From NCBI RefSeq assembly GCF_900167365.1, contig NZ_FUXL01000018.1, forward strand, positions 32,451 to 96,450: 64,000 nt of DNA. Direction: 5' to 3'. Numbering within the stretch: the first letter of the stretch is position 1; the number at the start of each line of letters is the position of its first letter. The notes beneath the pieces were generated by a model, which saw only the letters and a list, made by a program, of their open reading frames with translations, searched no databases and was not told where the DNA came from. Of the stretch, positions 56,134-64,000 are shown piece by piece. This DNA is from Consotaella salsifontis. Lineage in GTDB: Bacteria > Pseudomonadota > Alphaproteobacteria > Rhizobiales > Rhizobiaceae. Position numbers and translations under genes: made by a program.

Positions 56134-56895
56134 ATGCCCGAGTTTTTCGCGTTCCTACTCGATCCGGCAGCCTATGCGGCGCTGATCACCCTCATCGTGA
56201 TGGAGGTGGTGCTCGGGATCGACAATCTCGTCTTCATCTCGATTCTCACCAACAAGCTTCCACCCAGCGTGCGGGGCAGGGCGCGGCGCATCGGCATTTC
56301 TCTGGCGCTCATCCTGCGCCTGGTACTGCTGTCGACCGTCGCGTTCATCGTGCATCTCACCGACCCGCTGTTCACGCTGTTCGGCCATGGATTTTCCTGG
56401 CGCGATCTCATCCTCATCGCGGGCGGCCTTTTCCTCGTCTGGAAAGCGACAAGGGAAATCCATCACTCCGTGGACCCCAGCGATGGTCCGGAGCAGATGG
56501 TCGGCGGCGCGGCGGCGATCGGATTCGGCGCGGCCATCACTCAGATTCTCGTTCTCGATCTCGTCTTTTCGATCGACTCCATCATTACGGCGGTCGGGAT
56601 GACGAACGAGATCGGCATCATGATGATCGCCGTCGTGGTCGCGGTCTTGGCGATGATGGCCGCCTCCGGCCCGTTGTCGCGCTTCATCGCGGCCAACCCC
56701 ACGATCGTGATGCTCGCCCTTGGCTTCCTCTTGATGATCGGCATGACGCTGATCGCCGACGGCTTCGGCTTCCACGTGCCGAAGGGCTACATCTACGCCG
56801 CCATGGCATTCTCGGCCTTTGTCGAGATTCTCAACATGCTGGCGCGCAGACGGCGACAACGTGACGCGGCCGACATGGCGCCGGCCGAGCACTGA
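56134..56895 (+). CDS. TerC family integral membrane protein
   Basis: A 253-residue protein with seven or more helices. [20 protein letters not shown] and [20 protein letters not shown] contain the paired Asp residues typical of TerC/YgdQ/YoaE proteins; the short C-terminus is soluble. The family transports manganese or has been linked to tellurite resistance and metal loading of exported proteins. No tellurite genes or manganese riboswitch are seen here. The stop is 17 bp from that of the convergent VOC gene. Confidence 0.9.
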   Translation: MPEFFAFLLDPAAYAALITLIVMEVVLGIDNLVFISILTNKLPPSVRGRARRIGISLALILRLVLLSTVAFIVHLTDPLFTLFGHGFSWRDLILIAGGLFLVWKATREIHHSVDPSDGPEQMVGGAAAIGFGAAITQILVLDLVFSIDSIITAVGMTNEIGIMMIAVVVAVLAMMAASGPLSRFIAANPTIVMLALGFLLMIGMTLIADGFGFHVPKGYIYAAMAFSAFVEILNMLARRRRQRDAADMAPAEH

Positions 56896-56912
56896 AGACC
56901 GAAAACGCTGGT

Positions 56913-57290
56913 CTATTCGGGGCGGTGGCAGACCGCCTCGATATTGTTGCCGTCGGGATCGAGGACAAAGGCGCCATAATAGTTGGGGTGGTAGTGGAGG
57001 CGCAGGCCTGGGGCGCCGTTGTCTTGACCGCCCGAGGCCAGCGCAGCCTGGTAGAATGCATCGACCATTGCCCGGTTTTGGGCGGCGAAGGCGACATGCA
57101 GGCGCCTTTCCGGAGAAGGCCCGGTGCCGATCCAGAAATACGGTTTGCCGTTCTCGCCAAAGCCGGCGTGGGACGATTTATCATCGCTCCATTCCATCTG
57201 GATGGTGACGCCAAGCGGCGCCAGCGCCGCGAGGTAAAACGCCTTGGAACGCGCGAAATCGCTCGCTTGAAATCCGATGTGATCGAGCAC
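56913..57290 (-). CDS. VOC family (glyoxalase/dioxygenase superfamily) protein
   Basis: A 125-residue single-domain protein with the betaalphabetabetabeta fold pattern: MLDHIGFQASDFARSKAFYL (metal His), RLHVAFAAQNRAMVDAFYQA, and YGAFVLDPDGNNIEAVCH with the final metal Glu. Members include glyoxalases, fosfomycin-type resistance proteins and dioxygenases; nothing here selects one. It is monocistronic, convergent with TerC. Confidence 0.88.
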   Translation of the reverse strand: MLDHIGFQASDFARSKAFYLAALAPLGVTIQMEWSDDKSSHAGFGENGKPYFWIGTGPSPERRLHVAFAAQNRAMVDAFYQAALASGGQDNGAPGLRLHYHPNYYGAFVLDPDGNNIEAVCHRPE

Positions 57291-57459
57291 CCTACTTCCC
57301 CTCAGTCATGGATCGCCGAGTCTCGCCTGGAGCAATCGCGGTGAGCAGAGCCTCACCTCCAACGCTCCAGGGCTTTCGTGTTCGACCAATTCCGAAGCGC
57401 GAAACCGCTTCGCACTTTTGCCGGACTTGCTCTCGCCAGACTCGGGAGCCGGCTAAAGG

Positions 57460-59064
57460 TCAGTTACCACCGTTCGGGGCAGGGGTGTCCATGTCGCTTT
57501 CCGGCGCATCCACCTCCGTTTGGTCCGGGGCCTCCTGCTCGTCCGCTTCGGGATCGGAAAGGTCCTCCGGCGGCGTCGGCGCCTTCATCATGGTGCCATT
57601 GATGAAGACCGAGCCGTCGGCTTTGGTCTCGACATGCCAGAGGGCGCTTCCGTCCGGCTGTGTCTTGGCGAATCCCTTGGCGAATGAAACGAAGCCGAGG
57701 GTCTGCAGGGCCTCGGGATGATCCGCGCCAGCCGCTTGAAGCTGTTTGCTGACGGCATCGAGGCCTGTCGCGGAGATGTCAAAGTCGCTCGCCGGCGTCT
57801 TGGTGTCCAAGGCGATTTGCCCTGACATGGAGACGCTGTAGCCCGGGCCGGTGATGGAGGACGGCGCGATTTTGAGCACCGGCAAGTTGCCATCAAAGGT
57901 CGCAGCAATGGCCGCTTCCGCTCCCGGTGAGAGAGGCGGCGTCTTGTCGAACTGGAAATTCTCGATGGCGATGCGAGCGGGGGCTGCGAGGTCCACGTTC
58001 TCCAGTCCCAGCGCGAGGTTCAACTTTTGCGGCAGGAAGGGTTGCGTCCAGGCCGGGATCAAATCCGACTGCGTTCGAATGCCTTCCACGGCAAACGAGT
58101 AGCTGAAGGCGCTGTCGTCCTCGACGCCGTCGGCCTTGGCGTCGACGAGCGCCTTGTCGATCGCGAACGTGCCCGCCGGCGTGCTCACATCGATGCCGTT
58201 GAACGAATACTCGCCGCGGAATTCATCCCATAGCGGCAGAAGGGCGAGCAGCTTCTCGCGCAGCTCTTCCTGGTGGTCGCCGATGTTCTTCTCGGCGAGC
58301 ATGGGCAGCGCCAGCGCGTAGAGGTCGAGGATTTCCCGGCTCCGCAGCGCCTTCGCGCTGGCGTTGAAATCGATGGTCGCGACCTTGATGTCGACGGGAA
58401 TCCGCTCTGTTGGCCGTTCTGGATCGGCCATCATGTCCAGACGCTCGACGAGGTTTTCGCCGGTCTGCGACATGGTGAAGTCGGCGCCGCCGCCCGCCGC
58501 CTTGGACGCGGACATGGCGAAGCTCTGCTTGCCGATGGAGACGGTCACATCTCCCTCGGGGCCGGTTTGCTTGACCCTCGTCGAATCCGCCGAGCCGGCC
58601 AAGGTCGAGAACGTGCTGATTTCAGGGGAGAAGATGCCAGAAAAAACGATGGGCGAGACGTCGTAGGAAACTCGCGTCTCTTGGCCACCGACCTTGATGC
58701 TCCAATCGAGAAGCATCGGATCGTTCCCCTGGACCTGCCACGTGCCATCGGAGAGTTGCCCGATGCGCACGCTATAGCTTTTCAGAGAGACGTCGACGGC
58801 CGGAGCGTCCCCGGCGCCTTCTCCTGGGACGTTGAAGTCCGTCGAGAAGTTCACGGTCAGACGATAGCCTTTCTCGTCGGGCGAGATCCTCAGGAAGCCG
58901 GCATCGAATGCACTGGTGCCGACAAACCGGGCAAGTTCCTGGCGCAAGGCGTCAGCACCTGCGGCCGTTCCTGGAACGATGCCGCCAGCTCCCGCGCCTT
59001 GCGCCAGCGAGGGGGAGGCCAGCATGAGGAACGCTGCCGAGCACAGCCACTGCAGACGACGCAT
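57460..59064 (-). CDS. DUF2125 exported protein
   Basis: A 534-residue protein with a signal peptide ([20 protein letters not shown], cleavage near LAQ/GA). The mature sequence is beta-rich with repeated segments such as [19 protein letters not shown] and resembles the DUF2125 family, a set of large periplasmic or outer-membrane-facing alphaproteobacterial proteins of unknown function. It ends in a 45-residue acidic, Pro-rich tail ([20 protein letters not shown]). The start at 59064 is fixed by a GGAAGG site; an in-frame start at 59175 precedes the signal peptide by 37 residues and is unlikely. Confidence 0.8.
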   Translation of the reverse strand: MRRLQWLCSAAFLMLASPSLAQGAGAGGIVPGTAAGADALRQELARFVGTSAFDAGFLRISPDEKGYRLTVNFSTDFNVPGEGAGDAPAVDVSLKSYSVRIGQLSDGTWQVQGNDPMLLDWSIKVGGQETRVSYDVSPIVFSGIFSPEISTFSTLAGSADSTRVKQTGPEGDVTVSIGKQSFAMSASKAAGGGADFTMSQTGENLVERLDMMADPERPTERIPVDIKVATIDFNASAKALRSREILDLYALALPMLAEKNIGDHQEELREKLLALLPLWDEFRGEYSFNGIDVSTPAGTFAIDKALVDAKADGVEDDSAFSYSFAVEGIRTQSDLIPAWTQPFLPQKLNLALGLENVDLAAPARIAIENFQFDKTPPLSPGAEAAIAATFDGNLPVLKIAPSSITGPGYSVSMSGQIALDTKTPASDFDISATGLDAVSKQLQAAGADHPEALQTLGFVSFAKGFAKTQPDGSALWHVETKADGSVFINGTMMKAPTPPEDLSDPEADEQEAPDQTEVDAPESDMDTPAPNGGN

Positions 59065-59277
59065 CGAAATCCTTCCTTTATGGTTCAAGCTCATTGGCGA
59101 GACAGATGCCGTCATCGCTCGACAGGCATGGCTCGCTTCCTGCAATCGACTGTGGAGGTGGGACGCGCGGCCCATATTGCCAGCCCTTTGCGAGATGGCG
59201 TGAGGGGGGTTCTGGACGTTTGCCGCTGCATTTTCTATATGTCGCCCACCTTTCTAGCCCTTTCGACCGGACACTCT

Positions 59278-60027
59278 ATGGCTGGCCATTCACAGTTCAA
59301 GAACATCATGCACCGGAAGGGCCGCCAGGACGCGGTTCGTTCCAAGCTCTTTTCCAAGCTCGCCCGCGAGATCACGGTCGCGGCGAAGACGGGGATGCCC
59401 GACCCGGACATGAACCCGCGTCTGCGCCTCGCCGTCAACAACGCGCGCGCGCAGTCGATGCCCAAGGACAACATCGAGCGGGCCATCAAGAAGGCGAGCG
59501 CGGCTGAGGGCGAGAACTACGAAGAGGTCCGCTACGAGGGCTACGGGCCGGGCGGCGTCGCCGTCATCGTCGAGGCCCTGACCGACAACCGCAACCGCAC
59601 CGCTTCCAACGTCCGCTCGTACTTCACGAAGTCCGGTGGGTCGCTGGGCGAAACCGGTTCGGTATCGTTCATGTTCGATCGCGTGGGCGAGATCGTCTAT
59701 CCGGCGAGCGTCGGAGATGCCGACAAGGTGATGGAAGCGGCCATCGAGGCTGGCGCGGACGACGTGGAATCCGGCGATGAGAACCACACGATCACCACGG
59801 CCTTCGAAAGCCTGAACGACGTGGCCAAATCGCTGGAAGCCGCGCTTGGCGAGGCCGAGAGCGTCAAGATCGTCTGGCGTCCGCAGACGGGAACACCGGT
59901 TGACGAGGACAAGGCCCAGTCGATCATGAAGCTGATTGCCAATCTCGACGACGACGACGACGTCCAGAACGTCTACGCCAATTTCGAGGTCGATGACGAG
60001 GTGATGGCGCGCCTCTCGGCGGCCTGA
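59278..60027 (+). CDS. yebC: YebC/PmpR family protein
   Basis: A 249-residue member of the TACO1/YebC family: [60 protein letters not shown]. YebC proteins help ribosomes through proline-rich or otherwise difficult stretches and have also been described as DNA-binding regulators. The ATG at 59278 is the canonical start; the same frame is open for 335 codons upstream but that part is the complement of the DUF2125 gene. It lies 1.3 kb before ruvC, close to the usual yebC-ruvC pairing, with a serine hydrolase gene inserted on the opposite strand. Confidence 0.96.
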   Translation: MAGHSQFKNIMHRKGRQDAVRSKLFSKLAREITVAAKTGMPDPDMNPRLRLAVNNARAQSMPKDNIERAIKKASAAEGENYEEVRYEGYGPGGVAVIVEALTDNRNRTASNVRSYFTKSGGSLGETGSVSFMFDRVGEIVYPASVGDADKVMEAAIEAGADDVESGDENHTITTAFESLNDVAKSLEAALGEAESVKIVWRPQTGTPVDEDKAQSIMKLIANLDDDDDVQNVYANFEVDDEVMARLSAA

Positions 60028-60108
60028 CGCTCCATGCACTGACACAGAAAGCGGCGGCGGTGTGCGCGTGAAGGCGCGACGTCGCCGTTTTCTTATCCGA
60101 CGCTTTGC

Positions 60109-61128
60109 CTAGGCCGCCGGGATGATCGTTTCGGTGACGAGGCGGTGCAACTCGTCCAGATAGCCGCTGCCGCGTCCGGAGGGATGCGTCTCGTCCGAAG
60201 TGATCGCGACCGTCAGTTCGAGATCGGGGACGACGTAGATCATCTGGCCGCCATAACCCCAGCCGTAGCGGACGGGGTGCCCGCCGAATTCCGCGATGAA
60301 CCAGCCATAGCCGTACCGCTCGCCGGTGAAACGAGAGCGCGTTCGGGGCGTCCAGGATTTCTCTATCCACGTCTCTGAGATGATCTGCTCGCCCTCCGGT
60401 GTACGCCCGCTGTTGCGATAAAGCTCGCCGAAGGCAAGGAGGGAACGGGGTGTCATCGCCATCTGGTTGCCTCCGAGAAAAATCCCTTGAGGGTCCTGCT
60501 CCCAGTCCGCGACCCTGACGCCCGCCGGACCGAGCCAGTCGTTCAGCAGGGCTCGTGTCGAGCGTCCGGCTTCCCGCGTCAGGATGGCGGACAGCAGATG
60601 GCTGTTGCCGGTCGAATAGAGCATCGCCCCGCCGGGCCGGTCCTCGAACGTGCGGGACAGGACATAGCGAACCCAGTTGGAGCTCGCGATCCAGCGCCCA
60701 TAGTTGGGCCCGGAGGTGCGCTCCAGGCCGGCCTGCATCGACAAAAGGTTGCCGATGGTGATCTCCCGCAACATCGGGGCAGGGTCTGACGGCAGGTCCT
60801 TCGCGAGGAGTGGCGCGATCGTCTGGTCTGCACCCTCGAGGATGTCCCTGTCGATGCCGATTCCCACGAGCGCGGAGATCACCGACTTGGAAGCGGATTT
60901 TATGTTGGTCGGCGTCGTGGTCGCATGTCCGCGGAAGCCCTCGTCGAGGATGGTCGTTCCACCTTGCGCGATCAGCAGCGTTTCCAGTGGGGGGAGAGAT
61001 CGCGCACGCTCCTTCGCGCTTTCAAAGCTTGCGCGCGTCGCTTGGGCGAACGCTTCTTGGGAGCGAGCTCCGGCGACCAGCGCGGCGGCGGTGGAGGTCA
61101 GGCCGATCAGTGCGGAACGGCGGTTCAT
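60109..61128 (-). CDS. Serine hydrolase of the beta-lactamase (class C/AmpC-like) family
   Basis: A 339-residue exported protein. The N-terminus carries RRS with a hydrophobic core (SALIGLTSTAAALVAG), a possible twin-arginine signal. The active-site SxxK is SASK at residues 78-81, followed by a Tyr motif (LYSTGN) and a third box (GWGYGGQMIYV), as in beta-lactamase-like esterases and D-aminopeptidases. ATG codons at 61146 and 61158 are also in frame, and none has a clear ribosome site. It is inserted between yebC and ruvC on the opposite strand. True beta-lactamase activity is not implied. Confidence 0.85.
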   Translation of the reverse strand: MNRRSALIGLTSTAAALVAGARSQEAFAQATRASFESAKERARSLPPLETLLIAQGGTTILDEGFRGHATTTPTNIKSASKSVISALVGIGIDRDILEGADQTIAPLLAKDLPSDPAPMLREITIGNLLSMQAGLERTSGPNYGRWIASSNWVRYVLSRTFEDRPGGAMLYSTGNSHLLSAILTREAGRSTRALLNDWLGPAGVRVADWEQDPQGIFLGGNQMAMTPRSLLAFGELYRNSGRTPEGEQIISETWIEKSWTPRTRSRFTGERYGYGWFIAEFGGHPVRYGWGYGGQMIYVVPDLELTVAITSDETHPSGRGSGYLDELHRLVTETIIPAA

Positions 61129-61304
61129 GCTTGGGGCGCGGGTCATGGGGAGGCACATGGCGCCCGTCGCACCGCCTTGCCAGCATTTTCACCGCCAGTT
61201 GATCGACCACGTCATCCATCCGCGCCGAGGGTTTGTTTCTGTTTTGTTCATTTCTTGGCTATCCAATGCGCGTCGTTTCGCATAGAACGGCAAGGAGTTG
61301 GACG

Positions 61305-61823
61305 GTGCGGCAGGAGAGCGTCATTCGCGTTATCGGAATCGATCCTGGGCTGCGGCGCATGGGCTGGGGCGTCGTCGAGACGCTTGGCAACAGCCTGAAG
61401 TTCGTCGCGTCCGGGACCATCACCTCCGATGGCGAAATGGACCTCGCCTCACGGCTACGGCAGCTCTACGAGGGTCTGTCGGAAGTGATGCATTCCTATA
61501 AGCCCGACGAGGCGGCCGTGGAGCAGACCTTCGTCAACAAGGACGCGACGGCAACGCTGAAGCTCGGCCAGGCGCGAGGCATCGCTCTTCTCGTGCCCGC
61601 GCTCGCGGGCCTTCCCGTGTCCGAGTACGCGCCGAACGCCGTCAAGAAGGCGGTGATCGGCGTCGGGCATGGCGAGAAGCAGCAGATCCACATGATGGTC
61701 AAGGTGCTGATGCCCAAGGCCACCTTCAATTCCAGCGACGCGGCGGACGCTCTCGCCATCGCCATTTGCCACAGCCATCACAGGGCCTCGGCCAAGGCGC
61801 GGGCAATGCTGGCGGCGGAGTGA
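61305..61823 (+). CDS. ruvC: Crossover junction endodeoxyribonuclease RuvC
   Basis: A 172-residue Holliday junction resolvase. The acidic catalytic residues are seen in [14 protein letters not shown] (first Asp, residue 13), [11 protein letters not shown] (Glu) and [13 protein letters not shown] (C-terminal Asp pair). The GTG at 61305 is chosen because AAGGAG (61292-61297) stands 7 bases before it; an ATG at 61266 would give a longer, unusual N-terminus. It heads the ruvC-ruvA-ruvB cluster. Confidence 0.95.
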   Translation: MRQESVIRVIGIDPGLRRMGWGVVETLGNSLKFVASGTITSDGEMDLASRLRQLYEGLSEVMHSYKPDEAAVEQTFVNKDATATLKLGQARGIALLVPALAGLPVSEYAPNAVKKAVIGVGHGEKQQIHMMVKVLMPKATFNSSDAADALAIAICHSHHRASAKARAMLAAE

Positions 61824-61902
61824 AACCCTTGTCGCGTCGCAAGAGTATCGCTCGACGGTTTCAGCGCGCCTGTCTCTGCACCATTTCACCGGACATCAGG
61901 TC

Positions 61903-62523
61903 ATGATCGGAAAGCTCAAGGGCGTCGTCGATGAGATCGGCGAGGACCATGTCGTCGTCGATGTTCATGGGGTCGGCTATGTCGCCCACTGTGGAGCGCG
62001 CACGCTGGCGGCGCTTCCGGGGCCCGGCGAGGCCGTCATCCTTTATATCGAGACCCATGTCCGCGAAGACATGATTCGCCTCTACGGGTTCGCCGGGGAG
62101 GCGGAGCGGGGGTGGTTCCGGCTGCTTCAGAACGTCCAGGGCGTCGGCTCCAAGGTGGCGCTGTCGATTCTGGGAACGCTGTCGCCGGGCGATCTCGCCA
62201 ATGCGATTGCGCTGCAGGACAAGGCCATGGTGGCGCGAGCGCCGGGCGTCGGGCCGAAGGTTGCCGCGCGCATCGTGGCCGAGCTCAAGGACAAGGCGCC
62301 GGCTTTTTCCGGTGCCGGTGCGGCCGATATCGGATTCAAGCAGGAGCTCGGCGAGGGCGTCGCGCCCGCCCCGGTCGCCGATGCTGTTTCGGCGCTCGCC
62401 AATCTCGGCTATTCACGCGAACAGGCGGCAAGTGCCGTGGCCGCCGCGCTCAAGAATGGCGGGGACGGGGCCGACGCGGCCAAGCTGATTCGCCTGGGTC
62501 TCAAGGAATTGAGCCGCGTGTGA
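61903..62523 (+). CDS. ruvA: Holliday junction branch migration protein RuvA
   Basis: A 206-residue protein with the N-terminal OB domain ([20 protein letters not shown]), helix-hairpin-helix motifs in [20 protein letters not shown] and [20 protein letters not shown], and the C-terminal RuvB-binding domain ([20 protein letters not shown]). RuvA tetramers clamp the junction and recruit RuvB. It follows ruvC by 79 bp. Confidence 0.97.
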   Translation: MIGKLKGVVDEIGEDHVVVDVHGVGYVAHCGARTLAALPGPGEAVILYIETHVREDMIRLYGFAGEAERGWFRLLQNVQGVGSKVALSILGTLSPGDLANAIALQDKAMVARAPGVGPKVAARIVAELKDKAPAFSGAGAADIGFKQELGEGVAPAPVADAVSALANLGYSREQAASAVAAALKNGGDGADAAKLIRLGLKELSRV

Positions 62524-62607
62524 GCGTAGGGGGCGGCATGAACGCCGTGAGGCGGCCCAGTGCTTCGGCTCGGTGGGAAGGTCGGCCGTGAATCGAGGAT
62601 TTGTCCG

Positions 62608-63645
62608 ATGAGCGACTCTCGCCGTCTGATCTCGCCTGAGCGACAGGGCGACGATGCCGATGGAAGTTTGCGGCCGCAGCGGCTCGATGATTTCATCGGC
62701 CAGTCGGCCGCTCGTGCCAATCTCAAGGTCTTCATCGAGGCGGCCAAGGGGCGGGGCGAGGCGCTGGACCACGTGCTTTTCGTCGGCCCGCCAGGGCTCG
62801 GCAAGACGACGCTCGCCCAGATCATGGCGAAGGAGCTCGGTGTCAATTTCCGCTCCACCTCAGGCCCGGTCATCGCCAAGGCCGGCGACCTCGCGGCGCT
62901 CCTGACCAATCTGGAAGAACGCGACGTCCTGTTCATCGACGAAATCCACCGTCTCAGTCCCGCCGTCGAGGAAATCCTTTACCCGGCGATGGAGGATTTC
63001 CAGCTCGACCTGATCATCGGGGAGGGGCCGGCCGCCCGCTCGGTCAAGATCGATCTGTCGAAGTTCACGCTGGTTGCGGCGACGACGCGACTCGGCCTTC
63101 TGACGACGCCGCTGCGCGATCGCTTCGGCATTCCCGTGCGGCTGAACTTCTATACGGTCGAGGAACTGGAGCAGATCGTGGTGCGCGGCGCGCGGATCAT
63201 GAATCTGCCGCTGAAACCGGACGGTGCCAAGGAGATCGCCCGCCGGGCGCGCGGCACGCCGCGCGTCGCCGGCCGCCTGCTTCGGCGGGTGCGCGATTTC
63301 GCCGACGTCTCCGGCGTCGCGGCGGTCGACCGCGTGATCGCCGACGAGGCGCTGTCGCGGCTGGAGGTCGACAGCCTGGGCCTTGACCAGCTCGACCGAC
63401 GATATCTCGATCTCATCGCGCTTAGTTTCGGCGGTGGGCCGGTCGGCATCGAAACTATCGCCGCCGCTCTTTCCGAGCCTCGGGATGCCATCGAGGATAT
63501 CGTCGAGCCCTATCTGCTCCAGCAGGGCTTTCTCCAGAGAACGCCTCGCGGCCGTCTTTTGACCGCCCACGCCTTTCGCCATCTCGGCCTTGCCGTGCCA
63601 TCCGCCTATTCCGGCGCGCAGACGACCTTGTTCGAGGAAGACTAG
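62608..63645 (+). CDS. ruvB: Holliday junction branch migration ATPase RuvB
   Basis: A 345-residue AAA+ motor. Walker [13 protein letters not shown], Walker [12 protein letters not shown], sensor [18 protein letters not shown] and the C-terminal winged helix [19 protein letters not shown] are present. The start at 62608 gives the usual N-terminus; a start at 62560 would add 16 unrelated residues. It ends TTLFEED and a TAG stop whose TA is also the probable IS630 insertion target, so the last residues or stop could have been altered by insertion. The protein length looks normal. Confidence 0.96.
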   Translation: MSDSRRLISPERQGDDADGSLRPQRLDDFIGQSAARANLKVFIEAAKGRGEALDHVLFVGPPGLGKTTLAQIMAKELGVNFRSTSGPVIAKAGDLAALLTNLEERDVLFIDEIHRLSPAVEEILYPAMEDFQLDLIIGEGPAARSVKIDLSKFTLVAATTRLGLLTTPLRDRFGIPVRLNFYTVEELEQIVVRGARIMNLPLKPDGAKEIARRARGTPRVAGRLLRRVRDFADVSGVAAVDRVIADEALSRLEVDSLGLDQLDRRYLDLIALSFGGGPVGIETIAAALSEPRDAIEDIVEPYLLQQGFLQRTPRGRLLTAHAFRHLGLAVPSAYSGAQTTLFEED

Positions 63646-64000
63646 AGCGGGATGAGATTAGGATCGTCCATATCCTGAGTTGACGAGGTAGTTGCTGCAT
63701 TCGTCGGCGGAGATGGTGGAGAGGATCTGGCCGATGGCGGAGCAGACGGCGTCTCTGGTGCGCTGGCCGGCTTTGCGCAGCAGGTGCTTCAGCTTGGCGA
63801 AGAGCTGCTCGATGGGATTGAGGTCGGGGGAGTATTTGGGCAGGAACAAGAGCTGGGCGCCGGCGGCGCGGATCGCCCGGCGCACCGCCTTGCCCTTGTG
63901 GCTGCCGAGATTGTCCATGATGACGATATCGCCGGGCTTCAGCGTCGGCACCAGCACCTGCTCGACGTAGAGCCGGAAGCGCTCGCCGTTGACCGGTCCG
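63643..64000 (-). mobile_element. IS630-family insertion sequence, one end only
   Basis: The IS630-type transposase gene lies on the minus strand and runs out of the window. Its end is marked by GAGCGGGATGAGATTAGGAT immediately after CTA at the ruvB stop, a candidate terminal repeat. IS630 elements insert at TA and duplicate it, matching the TA in CTAG at 63643-63646. The other end is outside the window, so inverted repeats cannot be compared. Confidence 0.7.
63658..64000 (-). CDS. IS630 family transposase, C-terminal part
   Basis: The last 113 or so codons of a DDE transposase; the gene continues past the window end, as the frame is open to base 64000. [20 protein letters not shown] carries the second catalytic Asp and [20 protein letters not shown] the final Glu, both diagnostic for IS630/Tc1-mariner-type elements. 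In many IS630 elements this part is a second reading frame joined by frameshift; whether that applies cannot be seen here. Confidence 0.93.
   Translation of the reverse strand, partial: GPVNGERFRLYVEQVLVPTLKPGDIVIMDNLGSHKGKAVRRAIRAAGAQLLFLPKYSPDLNPIEQLFAKLKHLLRKAGQRTRDAVCSAIGQILSTISADECSNYLVNSGYGRS

Noticed and set aside
58273..59277. N-terminal extension of 335 codons in frame with yebC
   Set aside because: YebC proteins start at [10 protein letters not shown]; the upstream frame is the complement of the DUF2125 gene and has no family similarity.

Overview
The window is high-GC bacterial DNA from an alphaproteobacterium, most likely of the order Hyphomicrobiales (Rhizobiales). The evidence is a set of lineage-typical small families (two DUF465 proteins, GapR/DUF2312, DUF1036, DUF2125, DUF4164 next to ZapA) together with typical gene orders: DUF465-purE-purK-rpmJ, zapA-6S RNA-5-FTHF cyclo-ligase, yebC...ruvC-ruvA-ruvB, and tkt-gap-pgk. 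A family-level guess such as Aurantimonadaceae would be speculative. All functional calls come from reading the translations and motifs; no database search was run.

Layout. 1-3.7 kb: end of a TauE/SafE exporter, two small coiled-coil DUF465 proteins, purEK, a cysteine-free L36 and a TPR protein. 3.9-11.1 kb: a TRAP transporter block with a TakP-like binding protein (+), convergent DctM and DctQ (-), a 4TM/12TM fused TRAP permease and its TAXI-type binding protein (-). 11.2-14.3 kb: DUF779, an aldehyde dehydrogenase and a GAF-Fis regulator without an AAA+ domain; a perfect 12-bp inverted repeat lies in front of the dehydrogenase gene. 14.6-27.6 kb: a sugar locus. An RbsABC-type importer (-) diverges from a DeoR repressor followed by FucA-type aldolase, FucI isomerase, a rhamnulokinase-family kinase, then AraB, AraD and AraA (+), ending at a strong terminator. 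The locus therefore carries both a fuculose-phosphate aldolase route and a phosphorylating arabinose route.

27.7-34.7 kb: an orphan protein, a LysR regulator, an RraA-family protein divergent from methylmalonate-semialdehyde dehydrogenase, GapR, DUF1036 and pyruvate kinase. 34.8-46 kb: an Lhr-type ligase-associated helicase, a Tat-exported DMSO/TMAO-type molybdoenzyme behind an AT-rich leader, two tandem YitT membrane proteins, a TPR-methyltransferase, a SpoIIAA-like protein, the ligase-associated exonuclease and a DcuA/B-type C4-dicarboxylate carrier. 46-52.6 kb: pgk, a CvrA/NhaP2-type antiporter, gap and tkt, all on the minus strand. 52.9-56.9 kb: DUF4164, zapA, 6S RNA, 5-FTHF cyclo-ligase, a CAP-domain lipoprotein, a YmdB-like phosphoesterase and TerC. 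56.9-63.6 kb: VOC protein, DUF2125, YebC, a serine hydrolase and the ruvCAB Holliday junction operon. An IS630-family transposase begins within a few bases of the ruvB stop and runs off the window end.

Most of the window is ordinary chromosome. The parts most worth a second look are the combined fucose/arabinose locus with its repeated GACAAA(A)TA motifs, the GAF-Fis/aldehyde dehydrogenase/DUF779 unit with its dyad, a plus-strand terminator hairpin lying between two minus-strand TRAP genes (possible small RNA), the orphan molybdoenzyme, and the IS630 junction at the ruvB stop codon. I found no CRISPR array, tRNA, rRNA, prophage or clearly new defence system.
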